Both the position numbers and the translations under genes were made by a program. Below, piece after piece: positions 29,858-37,578 of a DNA stretch of 64,000 bases. The first letter of the stretch is position 1. Each line of letters opens with the position of its first letter. The notes under the pieces were generated by a model that searched no databases, was not told the origin of the DNA, and was given only the letters and a program-made list of their open reading frames with translations. The stretch covers positions 62,001 to 126,000 of the forward strand of contig NZ_JAIMID010000005.1 of assembly GCF_019966535.1 (NCBI RefSeq), read 5' to 3'. This DNA comes from Mesobacterium pallidum (lineage in GTDB: Bacteria > Pseudomonadota > Alphaproteobacteria > Rhodobacterales > Rhodobacteraceae).

Positions 29858-31791
29858 GATTTGCTCTCGAGGTAACGGCGTTTGGCTTCTTCCTGCCGGC
29901 CGAAGTCGCGGACCATCTCGGCGATGGCGGCTTCGTCCGACTTGTCGGCATAACGGAATTCGCTGTCGGCGTAGCGGTTGATCTCCTGGATCACCATCTC
30001 GGTGGTGATCGGCACGCGCAGGTCCTCGATCATCGCGGTCTTGGTTGCGTAGTCGCGGAACAGGAACAGCTCGGGGTTTTCCATCCATTCGTCGGGCAGT
30101 TCGAAATCCATGGCGCGGACCTTGACCGCGTCGGTGATGTTCTTGATCGCCCGGCCGGTGAAGCGTTCGTCCGCCTCCTGGATCGCCTTGAGATAGGTGC
30201 CGAGCTTGGCGATCGTGTCGAGCTCTCCGACCGAGGCATGCACGCGGTCGAAAACCTCGAGCAGCCCCGGCTCATGTGGTTTCGAGTGGGATTCGAACGA
30301 CTTGGCGACGGCCCGCTTGATTTCCTGCGCCGAGAAGAGCTCATGGGCGCCCATCGGGATGTCGTGCTTCTTGCCCATCAAGAGGGCCAGGATGTCGATG
30401 TAATCCTCGCGCGTTTGCGGCCCGTCGACCAGGAACCGGGCGCCTGCCCGCTGGCGCAGGGCGTCGTCCACGTTCTCGGGGTAGTTCGAGAACATGCCGA
30501 AGGTGCAATTGCCGCGCACGACCGTGTTGGCGCCGGCAAAGCTTTCCATCAGCACGGCGGTGATCTCGAGCTGGCCCGCGCTCGACTGCCGGTCGCCGCG
30601 CTTGCCCGCCAGCTGGTCGATGTCGTCGATCGTTCCAAAGCCGATGACACCGGGGTCGATGATGCTGTTGATGAAGGCCTTGGCATTCTGCCCGGACTTG
30701 CCCTGGTAGCTGTCGATATTGTCGGTGCTGAGGTTCTGGTAGCGGAAGGTATAGCCCGCCACGCCGCAGTATTCGTTGATCAACCCGGCCATCATCTGGA
30801 TCAGCGTGGTCTTGCCCGTGCCCGGCTTGCCATCGCCCATGAAGGTGAAGATGAACCCGCCGAGTTCCGCGAACGGGTTCAGCCGCCGGTCGAAATCATA
30901 GGCCATGAGCATCTTGCTGAGCCGCAGCGCCTGGTACTTGGCGATGTGGTTGCCGACCACCTCGTGTGGCTTCTTGAAGGTCATGGTCAGCGTGCTGCCC
31001 TTGCCCTTCCGCGCGGGGGTAAAGCCGCGCAGGGTCAGGTCGTCCGCCTCGACCCGGTAGGAGGCCTTGGCAAAGCCTTCCAGCCGCCCGGCCGACTGGG
31101 CGCGCAGGGCGACCTTCTCCATCAGCTGCTCGGCAAAGGCGCAGACCGTCGCGACCAGCCGCGCGTCGTCGGTGGCGAGGGCCGCGAGGTCCTGGTCCAG
31201 CTCCCACAGCAGGCCGTGGAGGGCGAGCTGGGCGTTCTCGGTCAGCACTTCCTCGACCTCGCCGACCTCGACCGAAACCTCGGAAAGATGCGGGGCCAGC
31301 AGGAAGGCGGCGGCATTGGCGAAGACATGGGCGACGGCCAGCGCCTCGGCCGTCAGCAGCTCCGAGAACTCGGCCTTGCGGTCGCCCGGCAGCGCACCGG
31401 CGAGGTTCTGGCGTTTCAGCTCCGAAAGCCCCGAGCTGTCGGCATAAAGCTCCCCCACCGCCAGCGCGATGGCCAGCGCCCGGCGCAGCCCGTGCATGAC
31501 ATTGGCCTGCGCGGGGCTGACCAGCGGGTCATCGCCGTCCGATGCCTCGATCCGCGCGATCAGGTGCACGCCCTCGGGCCGCGCGGTGGACCGCGTCACC
31601 AGCCCCGGCGTGGTCGACCGGAACCGCCGCGTCCGCGCGATGCCCGGGCTCCGCTCCGGCGCCGCCGCAGGCTCCCGCCCCTTGGCGATGCGCGGCGTAT
31701 GGTCGAACCCGTCCAATAGCGCCACGGCCGCATCGTAATGCTTTGCGATGTCTTCCTCGCGCAGTTCCATCTGGTCGGCTGTCAGGCTCAT
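29854..31791 (-). CDS. Classic AAA-type ATPase of unknown function
   Basis: 645 residues. The N-terminal ~280 residues are a largely helical region of no recognised family. The AAA domain begins near 300. Walker A is GDGKPGTGKTT (319-329), Walker B GFGTIDDID (384-392, two acidic residues 389-390), and sensor 1 is SNYPE (Asn436). VDDALRQRAGARF (about 441-453) fits the second region of homology of classic AAA proteins. A C-terminal helical domain follows. The layout suggests a hexameric remodelling ATPase, not a MoxR or transporter ATPase. It is coupled to two small membrane proteins. Confidence 0.85.
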   Translation of the reverse strand: MSLTADQMELREEDIAKHYDAAVALLDGFDHTPRIAKGREPAAAPERSPGIARTRRFRSTTPGLVTRSTARPEGVHLIARIEASDGDDPLVSPAQANVMHGLRRALAIALAVGELYADSSGLSELKRQNLAGALPGDRKAEFSELLTAEALAVAHVFANAAAFLLAPHLSEVSVEVGEVEEVLTENAQLALHGLLWELDQDLAALATDDARLVATVCAFAEQLMEKVALRAQSAGRLEGFAKASYRVEADDLTLRGFTPARKGKGSTLTMTFKKPHEVVGNHIAKYQALRLSKMLMAYDFDRRLNPFAELGGFIFTFMGDGKPGTGKTTLIQMMAGLINEYCGVAGYTFRYQNLSTDNIDSYQGKSGQNAKAFINSIIDPGVIGFGTIDDIDQLAGKRGDRQSSAGQLEITAVLMESFAGANTVVRGNCTFGMFSNYPENVDDALRQRAGARFLVDGPQTREDYIDILALLMGKKHDIPMGAHELFSAQEIKRAVAKSFESHSKPHEPGLLEVFDRVHASVGELDTIAKLGTYLKAIQEADERFTGRAIKNITDAVKVRAMDFELPDEWMENPELFLFRDYATKTAMIEDLRVPITTEMVIQEINRYADSEFRYADKSDEAAIAEMVRDFGRQEEAKRRYLESKS

Positions 31792-31813
31792 TCAATCGCT
31801 CCGTTCACTGTCT

Positions 31814-32161
31814 TCACCGCCCCGCCACGAAATAGTTGGCCTGCCGGGCGGTGATGCGTCCGGCAGGGTCCAGTTGCATGCAGACCCAGCGCGCGCCCTC
31901 CGCGCCTGTCATGGACAGTGGGTAGCGGACCCGCGTGGTCAGGCACCGGTCCCAGGACCATTCCGGCTGTTGCGGCCCCATCGAGGGCCGCGTCTCGGCA
32001 TAGCCCTGCCGCAGCAGCACCTCGCGCACCCCGGCGTATTCGCCGCCCACCGCCGCGACGCTTTCCAACCGGGCGACATGGACGGATTCCTCCACCTGCC
32101 CCGAGCAGGCAGACAGCAGGACCAGGGCGAAGGCCAACGCACCAAGCCGCCCCCCTTTCAT
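31814..32161 (-). CDS. Small lipoprotein in the AAA operon
   Basis: 115 residues with a textbook lipoprotein signal, MKGGRLGALAFALVLLSAC, where the lipobox is LLSA-C. The mature part includes YAETRPSMGPQQPEWSWDRC and RWVCMQLDPAGRI, with two further cysteines. The start ATG lies inside a copy of the dispersed motif at 32155-32177, whose AATAATGAAAGG supplies the first codons. Function unknown. Confidence 0.72.
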   Translation of the reverse strand: MKGGRLGALAFALVLLSACSGQVEESVHVARLESVAAVGGEYAGVREVLLRQGYAETRPSMGPQQPEWSWDRCLTTRVRYPLSMTGAEGARWVCMQLDPAGRITARQANYFVAGR

Positions 32162-32177
32162 TATTCCAGAAATACTC
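32155..32177 (-). repeat. Dispersed intergenic motif supplying the lipoprotein start
   Basis: On the minus strand GAGTATTT-CT-GGAATAATGAAAG. The ATG of this motif is the apparent start codon of the lipoprotein gene. Confidence 0.75.
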
Positions 32178-32208
32178 CCGCCGGAGGCCTCAGATCTCAT
32201 GCCCGCCC

Positions 32209-33330
32209 TCAATAACTCAGCACCCGGCCCGCCGGGCTGACCACGAACTTCCGCACCGACGCGAATCCCGGAGGGTTCTTTTCCGCCAGCACCTGAAAGG
32301 GCCTTTGCGGCAGGATGATGGCCCGCTCCATCCGCGTGGCCCCGGTGTCCACCCCGCGCCCCGAGAAGGGGTCAAGCGCGAAGACCTCGCGCTCCACCGT
32401 CGAAAACCAGCCGGCGCGTTCCTCGACCACCCGTTCGCTTTCCAGCTCCTCGACCGTCCAGGCCAGCGCCCAGTCCTGACCCTGGGGCGAGTTCGCCTCG
32501 GCCAGTACGTCGCGCAGGGGGCCGTGCTGGCGGGTGTAGGCGTGGGAATACATTGGGCCGATATGGAAACGTTTCAGCCGCTTGGGGTGCAGGTCGTGGA
32601 ACGCCTCGTCAAAGCCCTTGGCGATGGTCAGCAGCTTGAGCTCGCCCAACGATTGCGCATTCAGATGCATCTGCGCCTCGGGCCAGCGGCGGCCATCCTG
32701 CGGCAGGGCGATGCGGCCGGTGTCCTCCAGCTCCATCACGTAGACCGTGGGTAGGTTCAGCTGGGTGTCGTAGACCGCCCAGTCCAGCAGGTAGCGCCGC
32801 CGCTCACCGTCGTTTCTCAGCCATTCGATCCGCGGATGGTTCTGGACCCAGAAGAGGTCCCCCTTGACCAGCTCCTCGTAGTAGAGCCGCTGCGACAGGG
32901 CGAATTGCAGCCGCGTCGGCACCTCGCAATCGCTGACGATCTTGCGGACCATCTGTTCCTTCAGCGCCTGGGCCGAGGGCATGCCCGAAAGGTGCGTGTC
33001 GACCTGCGCGGCGTCATTGGCCATGGTCATGATCTCGGCCGCGACCGGAAAGCCGCTTTCCACCGTATCCATGCTGAGCGAGCCAAAGAACTTGCCCACC
33101 TCGCGCCCGACCATGAGGTATTTCATCGACAGCGCCTTGAAGGTGAAGGTCAGCCGCGCGACGTGGCGGGTCAGCACCTTGACCTCTTCTCGGCTCAGGC
33201 GCCCCTCGGCCTCCATCACCCCGGCGACGCGGGCAAGATGGGCGGTGATCGCCTCCCACTTGGCAAAGTAGCGGCGGCTGGCGAAGGTATCCGTCAGGCC
33301 CGCGTGTTCATGTGTCGGGTCGATGTCCAT
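32209..33330 (-). CDS. Uncharacterised 373-residue protein in the AAA operon
   Basis: Soluble, no signal peptide. It begins MDIDPTHEHAGLTDTFASRRYFAKWEAI. Around residues 40-100 is a helical segment (LSREEVKVLTRHVARLTFTFKALSMKYLMVGREVGKFFG). The C-terminal half has mixed strands (HIGPMYSHAYTRQHGPLRDVL, SVRKFVVSPAGRVLSY). No motif recognised. It is two bases from the upstream gene and 47 from the lipoprotein downstream. The long upstream extension of the reading frame lacks a ribosome-binding site. Confidence 0.7.
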   Translation of the reverse strand: MDIDPTHEHAGLTDTFASRRYFAKWEAITAHLARVAGVMEAEGRLSREEVKVLTRHVARLTFTFKALSMKYLMVGREVGKFFGSLSMDTVESGFPVAAEIMTMANDAAQVDTHLSGMPSAQALKEQMVRKIVSDCEVPTRLQFALSQRLYYEELVKGDLFWVQNHPRIEWLRNDGERRRYLLDWAVYDTQLNLPTVYVMELEDTGRIALPQDGRRWPEAQMHLNAQSLGELKLLTIAKGFDEAFHDLHPKRLKRFHIGPMYSHAYTRQHGPLRDVLAEANSPQGQDWALAWTVEELESERVVEERAGWFSTVEREVFALDPFSGRGVDTGATRMERAIILPQRPFQVLAEKNPPGFASVRKFVVSPAGRVLSY

Positions 33331-33332
33331 TC

Positions 33333-33614
33333 CTATCCGTCCTGCCCCGCGGGGCAGCCTTCGCAGTCTTGTGCCGGGTTCAGCCGGTGCCAGAGCCCCG
33401 CCACGACCCGGGCACAAAGCCGCAGCCCGATCAGCAGTGTCCCGGCGAACAGCCCCGTCAGAACCAGCCAGTCGAGCGCGCCGAAGATCCGGGCCATCAA
33501 CCCGTCCGACAGCTCCGGGTGACCGGCCAGCCAGCGCAGGGCAAGGCCGAAGCCCATCAAGAGACCGATAGCCTTAAGCTTCCAGCCAGCCCCCGATGCC
33601 ACGTCTGTCGTCAT
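33333..33614 (-). CDS. Small membrane protein in the AAA operon
   Basis: 93 residues with two hydrophobic stretches: WKLKAIGLLMGFGLALRWL and LDWLVLTGLFAGTLLIGLRLCARVV. The C-terminal tail holds two cysteines (CEGCPAGQDG). No family recognised. Placed two bases ahead of the 373-residue gene, so cotranscription is near certain. Confidence 0.65.
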   Translation of the reverse strand: MTTDVASGAGWKLKAIGLLMGFGLALRWLAGHPELSDGLMARIFGALDWLVLTGLFAGTLLIGLRLCARVVAGLWHRLNPAQDCEGCPAGQDG

Positions 33615-33669
33615 GGCCCACGCCCGCCCGGTGCGACAATTCTTTGAAACGGCACCTGATCCGCACCGA

Positions 33670-33816
33670 TCACAGAGCGCGCAACAGCCGACCAAGCCAA
33701 CGCAGCCCCGATGTGGCCCGCGCGCAGTCGTCCGAGTCGCATCCGGAATGTAAAACGATCGCTGCGCCAATGCCGATCACCAGTGCGACTCCGAACACGC
33801 GCACCCATTTGCGCAT
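33670..33816 (-). CDS. Possible 48-residue membrane microprotein
   Basis: Begins MRKWVRVFGVALVIGIGAAI and ends WLGRLLRAL. A basic N terminus, one hydrophobic helix and a CDSDDC motif precede an amphipathic basic tail. The ATG is seven bases after the stop of the coiled-coil gene, allowing translational coupling, but there is no clear Shine-Dalgarno. The composition looks more protein-like than the competing frame 33611-33826. Confidence 0.45.
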   Translation of the reverse strand: MRKWVRVFGVALVIGIGAAIVLHSGCDSDDCARATSGLRWLGRLLRAL

Positions 33817-33822
33817 CGGCCA

Positions 33823-34899
33823 TCACGAGCCGTAGAGATTCTTGTCGTGCTTCTCGACAATCGCGGCAAAGCGGCGGGCAAAGCGCTCGTCGGCCTTGGC
33901 CTTGGCTTCCAGCACGTCGCGGGCAAAGACCATGTGCTCTTCGTGCTTTTCCATCATGTCGGCCATGCGCTGGTTGGTCGCCGTGCCGATCGCGGCCATG
34001 GCGGCCTGCGCCTCCTTGTCCGTCTGCACGCCGATCTCGTTGATCCGGTGCGCCACGTCCTGCTGCTGCGCGGTCTTGAGCGATTTCGACAGCGCGTCAT
34101 ACAGCACGACCCGCTGCTTGGTGTCCGTCTGCAGCTTGTTGATCAGCACCATCTGCGTCGCCGCCTGGTTCTGAAGCGAATCGACCCAGGTCTTGCCCTT
34201 CTCGATATAGCGCTCGAGCGTCTGGGACCGCGCCAGGTGCACCTGTTCGGCCTGCACCAGCTCGTTGTACTTGTTGTTCAGTTCAGCCAGCTCGGTCTCG
34301 AGCACGGTGCGCTTGGCGGCATCCTGTTCGACGCTGATCTTGTTCTCGAGCTCGATGATCGCAGGATCCATGCCCGAAATCTCGACCCGCGTCGTCTCAA
34401 GCGCGCCGACCACCGCCTCGCGTTCGTCCAGCGTCTCGGTCAGGTTGGTTTCGACCTTCTCCTTCTGCTCGTTCAGCATGGTCAGCTGGTTCTGCAGCAG
34501 GGCCACGATGACGTCGGACTTGGCGATCAGGTCCTGCAACTTGTCGTCGATGCTGGCGGTCTTGATCCGGTCCTGCCGCATCGAATCCGCCTTGTGCTTG
34601 GAAAAGATGCCGACAAAGCTTTCCCAGCCCGTCTTGGACCGCATCTCGTCGAAATCCTTGGAAAACGCCGAGGTGACGTCGTCGAGCCCCATGATGAGTT
34701 CCGCGATGTTCGCGTTCATCACGTCCGTATGGGCATGCACATCGTCCAGCGACGCGTTCTCGATGTCGATGGCGATGTCGTCGCCGGTCTTCATCTTGGC
34801 GCGCGCGGCGTCGATCCGCCCCGTCAGCTCCGCGATCTTGGCCTGCGCCGCCGCGACCTGCGCCTGGCTTTCGCGCACCTGCGCGTCGAAATCCGCCAT
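33823..34899 (-). CDS. Long coiled-coil protein, first gene of the AAA operon
   Basis: 358 residues, predicted almost entirely helical. Heptad-rich segments run about 5-45 (VRESQAQVAAAQAKIAEL) and about 130-260 (LNEQKEKVETNLTETLDERE, LETELAELNNKYNELVQAEQ). A third helical block (RINEIGVQTDKEAQAAMAAIG) ends in a basic tail EKHDKNLYGS. It has no signal or membrane segment. The architecture recalls TelA-like and PspA/ESCRT-III-like helical proteins, but I cannot claim homology. AGGGG precedes the ATG. Confidence 0.75.
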   Translation of the reverse strand: MADFDAQVRESQAQVAAAQAKIAELTGRIDAARAKMKTGDDIAIDIENASLDDVHAHTDVMNANIAELIMGLDDVTSAFSKDFDEMRSKTGWESFVGIFSKHKADSMRQDRIKTASIDDKLQDLIAKSDVIVALLQNQLTMLNEQKEKVETNLTETLDEREAVVGALETTRVEISGMDPAIIELENKISVEQDAAKRTVLETELAELNNKYNELVQAEQVHLARSQTLERYIEKGKTWVDSLQNQAATQMVLINKLQTDTKQRVVLYDALSKSLKTAQQQDVAHRINEIGVQTDKEAQAAMAAIGTATNQRMADMMEKHEEHMVFARDVLEAKAKADERFARRFAAIVEKHDKNLYGS

Positions 34900-34997
34900 T
34901 CCAATCCCCTGTCTCTCGCTAATGTTACGAATATTCACATAGGTGTGACGTTTCGCCTTTTGAAGAGTGTGCCACGCCTTTGCGATCCTTTTCCACG

Positions 34998-35022
34998 AAA
35001 AATGCGCCCGCAATCGGGCGCA
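34998..35022 (-). terminator. Intrinsic terminator after the MarR-GNAT gene
   Basis: TGCGCCCG (35003-35010) pairs with CGGGCGCA (35015-35022). On the minus strand the stem is followed by TTTTTCG. Confidence 0.88.
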
Positions 35023-35070
35023 GTCTCAACTATTGCGCGGGCTGTCATGTGGCGGTCACAGCGGGGCGCG

Positions 35071-36030
35071 TCAGAGCGCGCATTCCCAGGTCTCTCCGGT
35101 CATCTCGACGCCGAAATCGGCATGCGGCTGGCTAGCCGTGCAGGTGAACCCGAGGCTGGCGTAAAGCCGCCGCGCCTCGGTCAGCGGATCATTGGTCCAA
35201 AGGATCATGTGGCGGTAGCCAAGGCGGCGGGCATGGTCCATGCATTCGGTCACCAGCCTGCGGCCCAGCCCTTGCCCCCGCGCCAGCGCGTCGAGGTACA
35301 GAAGCCGCAGCTTGGCCACCCCGTCGCCACCGTCGCAGAGGAAGACCGACCCGACCACCTCGCCCCCCATGTCGGCGACCCAGGCGGCCTCTTTCGCGGG
35401 ATCGAAGCCGCGCAGGAACTGGCCGGTGATCTCGAGCACCAGCCCCTCGAACGCCCCGCGCCAGCCGTAGTCGAGGCCATAGAGCGCGATCTGACGATGG
35501 GCGACAAGGCTGAGCTCTCCGGGCCGAGGGGCACGCAAGACGGCCTCGGGGCGGGGGCCGGGGTCCAGCATCAGCCGGATGCGGCGCATGGCCGAGACCA
35601 GTTCGGCCCGCGCCACCGGGGGCAGATGCGCGATGCATGTCGCCACCGATTGCGCCGAGGCGCGGTCATAGCCCGCGTATTCCGCGCGTCCCGCTTCGGT
35701 CAGCACCAGCGCCCGTTGCCGCCCGCCGCCGGGCAGCGCGCGGCGCACGACCAGCCCATCCTTTTCCAGCCGCTTGAGGATGCGGCTGAGGTAGCCCTTG
35801 TCCATGCCCAGCGCCTCGGTCAGCTGGACGGCCGTCACCGGCGCATCCTCGGGGGCATGGGCGATCTCATAAAGCACGCGCATCTGCGGCAGCGTGTAAT
35901 CCGAGCCGAGGAAATGGTTGTCGAGCGCCCCCACCAGCCCGGTGTGGAACCGGTTGAAGGCGCGGATCTCGGCGACATCGGGATCAGAGAGAGGATCGGC
36001 TTCGGGATCGAGAGGCATGGCGGCACCCAT
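35071..36030 (-). CDS. MarR-GNAT fusion: transcriptional regulator with N-acetyltransferase domain
   Basis: 319 residues. The N-terminal winged-helix MarR domain spans about 15-150 (LPQMRVLYEIAHAPEDAPVTAVQLTEALGMDKGYLSRILKRLEKDGLV). The C-terminal GNAT domain spans about 160-315, with the acetyl-CoA-binding ARGQGLGRRLVTECMDHARRLGYRHMILWT. Such fusions are common and probably couple ligand acetylation or sensing to gene control. Starts at 36030 or 36018 are both possible and neither has a good ribosome-binding site. A perfect inverted repeat sits immediately upstream. Confidence 0.88.
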   Translation of the reverse strand: MGAAMPLDPEADPLSDPDVAEIRAFNRFHTGLVGALDNHFLGSDYTLPQMRVLYEIAHAPEDAPVTAVQLTEALGMDKGYLSRILKRLEKDGLVVRRALPGGGRQRALVLTEAGRAEYAGYDRASAQSVATCIAHLPPVARAELVSAMRRIRLMLDPGPRPEAVLRAPRPGELSLVAHRQIALYGLDYGWRGAFEGLVLEITGQFLRGFDPAKEAAWVADMGGEVVGSVFLCDGGDGVAKLRLLYLDALARGQGLGRRLVTECMDHARRLGYRHMILWTNDPLTEARRLYASLGFTCTASQPHADFGVEMTGETWECAL

Positions 36031-36031
36031 C

Positions 36032-36050
36032 AAGTTGACATCGTCAACTT
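36032..36050 (-). promoter_or_regulatory. Palindromic operator at the MarR-GNAT start
   Basis: AAGTTGAC (36032-36039) and GTCAACTT (36043-36050) form a perfect 8-bp inverted repeat around ATC. It ends two bases before the earliest start codon. Position and form suit a MarR-type autoregulatory site. TTGAC inside it could also be a -35 element, in which case binding would block transcription. Confidence 0.65.
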
Positions 36051-36081
36051 TGGCACCGCCACGCCCCCCGGGCAAGCGAAA

Positions 36082-37287
36082 TCAGCCGATCACGTTATGC
36101 GCGGGGCCATAGGGGAAGCCGGTGATGTTCTCGTTCCCGTCCTCGGTGATGACGAGGATGTCATGCTCGCGATAGCCGCCCGCGCCGGGCTGGCCATCGG
36201 CAATCGTCAGCATCGGCTCCATCGAGATGACCATGCCGGGTTCCAGCACCGTGTCGATATCCTCCCGCAGTTCCAGCCCCGCCTCGCGGCCGTAGTAATG
36301 GCTGAGCACGCCGAAGGAATGGCCATAGCCGAAGGTGCGGTATTGCAGCAGGTCATGGTCGGCAAAGAAGGCGTTGATGGCTTGCGTCACCTGTGCGCAG
36401 CTGGCACCGGGTTTCAGCAGCGACATGCCCAGCTCGTGCGCGGCGACGTTCGCCTCCCAGATTCGTCGCGACGCATCATCCACTGCGCCCACGAACAGCG
36501 TCCGTTCCAGCGCGGTGTAATAGCCCGAGATCATCGGGAAGGTGTTCAGCGACAGGATATCGCCGTGCTCGAGCTTGCGGCCCGTCACCGGGTTGTGCGC
36601 GCCGTCGGTGTTCAGGCCGGACTGGAACCAGACCCAGGTGTCGCGGTACTCGGCATCGGGAAAGCGCTTGGCGATCTCCAGCTCCATCGCGTCGCGGCCG
36701 GCCATGGCGATGTCGATCTCGCGCGCACCGACCTTGATGGCATCGCGGATGGCATAGCCGCCCACGTCCGCCACCTGCGCGCCATGGCGGATCAACGCGA
36801 TCTCGGCCGCCGACTTGTGCATCCGTTGCACCATCGTGGCAGGCGCGATGTCGACGGTGACGACGGGCTGCAGGAAATCCTCGAGCTTCTCGCGCTGCGC
36901 CACGGTCAGGTGGTCGCCCTCGTAGCCGATCACCTGGCCGGTCCCTGCCACATGGGCCACGGCGCGCCAGAAGTTGTCGCGCTTCCAGTCGGTGTAGGTG
37001 ATGTTGTCGCCGTGGCAGCGCCGCCAGGGCTGGCCCGCGTCGATGCCCGCGCTGATCGTGACGCTGTCGGCCTCGGTCACGACAAGCCCGTAGGGCCGCC
37101 CGAAGGAGCAATAGAGAAAGCCCGAGTAATAGGCGATGTTCTGCATCGAGGTCAGCACGACGGCGGCGACCCCGGCCCCGTCCATCGCGGCGCGCAGACC
37201 CGCAAGCCGCGCCTCGTATTCCTCGGCAGCAAAGGGAAGATTGGCCTGCCGGCCATTGTGAAAACGGTAAAATTCGGGACGATCCAT
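36082..37287 (-). CDS. Creatinase (creatine amidinohydrolase, M24 fold)
   Basis: Hydrolyses creatine to sarcosine and urea. The 401-residue protein follows characterised Pseudomonas creatinase closely along its length: FLYCSFGRPY (57-66), GQPWRRC, DNITYTDWKRDN, FQSGLNTDGAHNPVT (221-235, His231 matching the catalytic histidine), GDILSLNTFPMISGYYTALERTLF, RTFGYGHSFG and SMEP. No sarcosine-oxidase or creatininase genes are in the window. Same strand as, and upstream of, the MarR-GNAT gene. Confidence 0.93.
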   Translation of the reverse strand: MDRPEFYRFHNGRQANLPFAAEEYEARLAGLRAAMDGAGVAAVVLTSMQNIAYYSGFLYCSFGRPYGLVVTEADSVTISAGIDAGQPWRRCHGDNITYTDWKRDNFWRAVAHVAGTGQVIGYEGDHLTVAQREKLEDFLQPVVTVDIAPATMVQRMHKSAAEIALIRHGAQVADVGGYAIRDAIKVGAREIDIAMAGRDAMELEIAKRFPDAEYRDTWVWFQSGLNTDGAHNPVTGRKLEHGDILSLNTFPMISGYYTALERTLFVGAVDDASRRIWEANVAAHELGMSLLKPGASCAQVTQAINAFFADHDLLQYRTFGYGHSFGVLSHYYGREAGLELREDIDTVLEPGMVISMEPMLTIADGQPGAGGYREHDILVITEDGNENITGFPYGPAHNVIG

Positions 37288-37578
37288 CGCGTCAGCCTCC
37301 TTGCGGATGCCGACCGGGCCGGGCCCTCACCCCGCCGCGATCGGCAAAGTCAGGTCCCGGCGTTCAGGACGGGGGGTGGGCGCATCCCCGTGGGGACGCC
37401 GGCGACGCCATCGCCTTGCCTGCCGCCAGATGTGCCGCGAACAGGCGTAGCTGGCAAGGGGTCTTGTCGGCAGGGCCCATGCTTTTGCGCCCCTGCCGGC
37501 AGATCGGCGCGCGCGGGCCCCGGCGGCCCTGCCCGGCCGGCCGGCCGGCCAGCCGGGATGCGGACCGCGCCAGCGCGA

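Noticed and set aside
33611..33826. 71-residue frame between the coiled-coil gene and the 93-residue membrane gene, with neat start and stop overlaps
   Set aside because: The arginine-rich, domain-free sequence looks like a frame shadow. The 48-residue frame at 33670-33816 is more protein-like. Not fully excluded.
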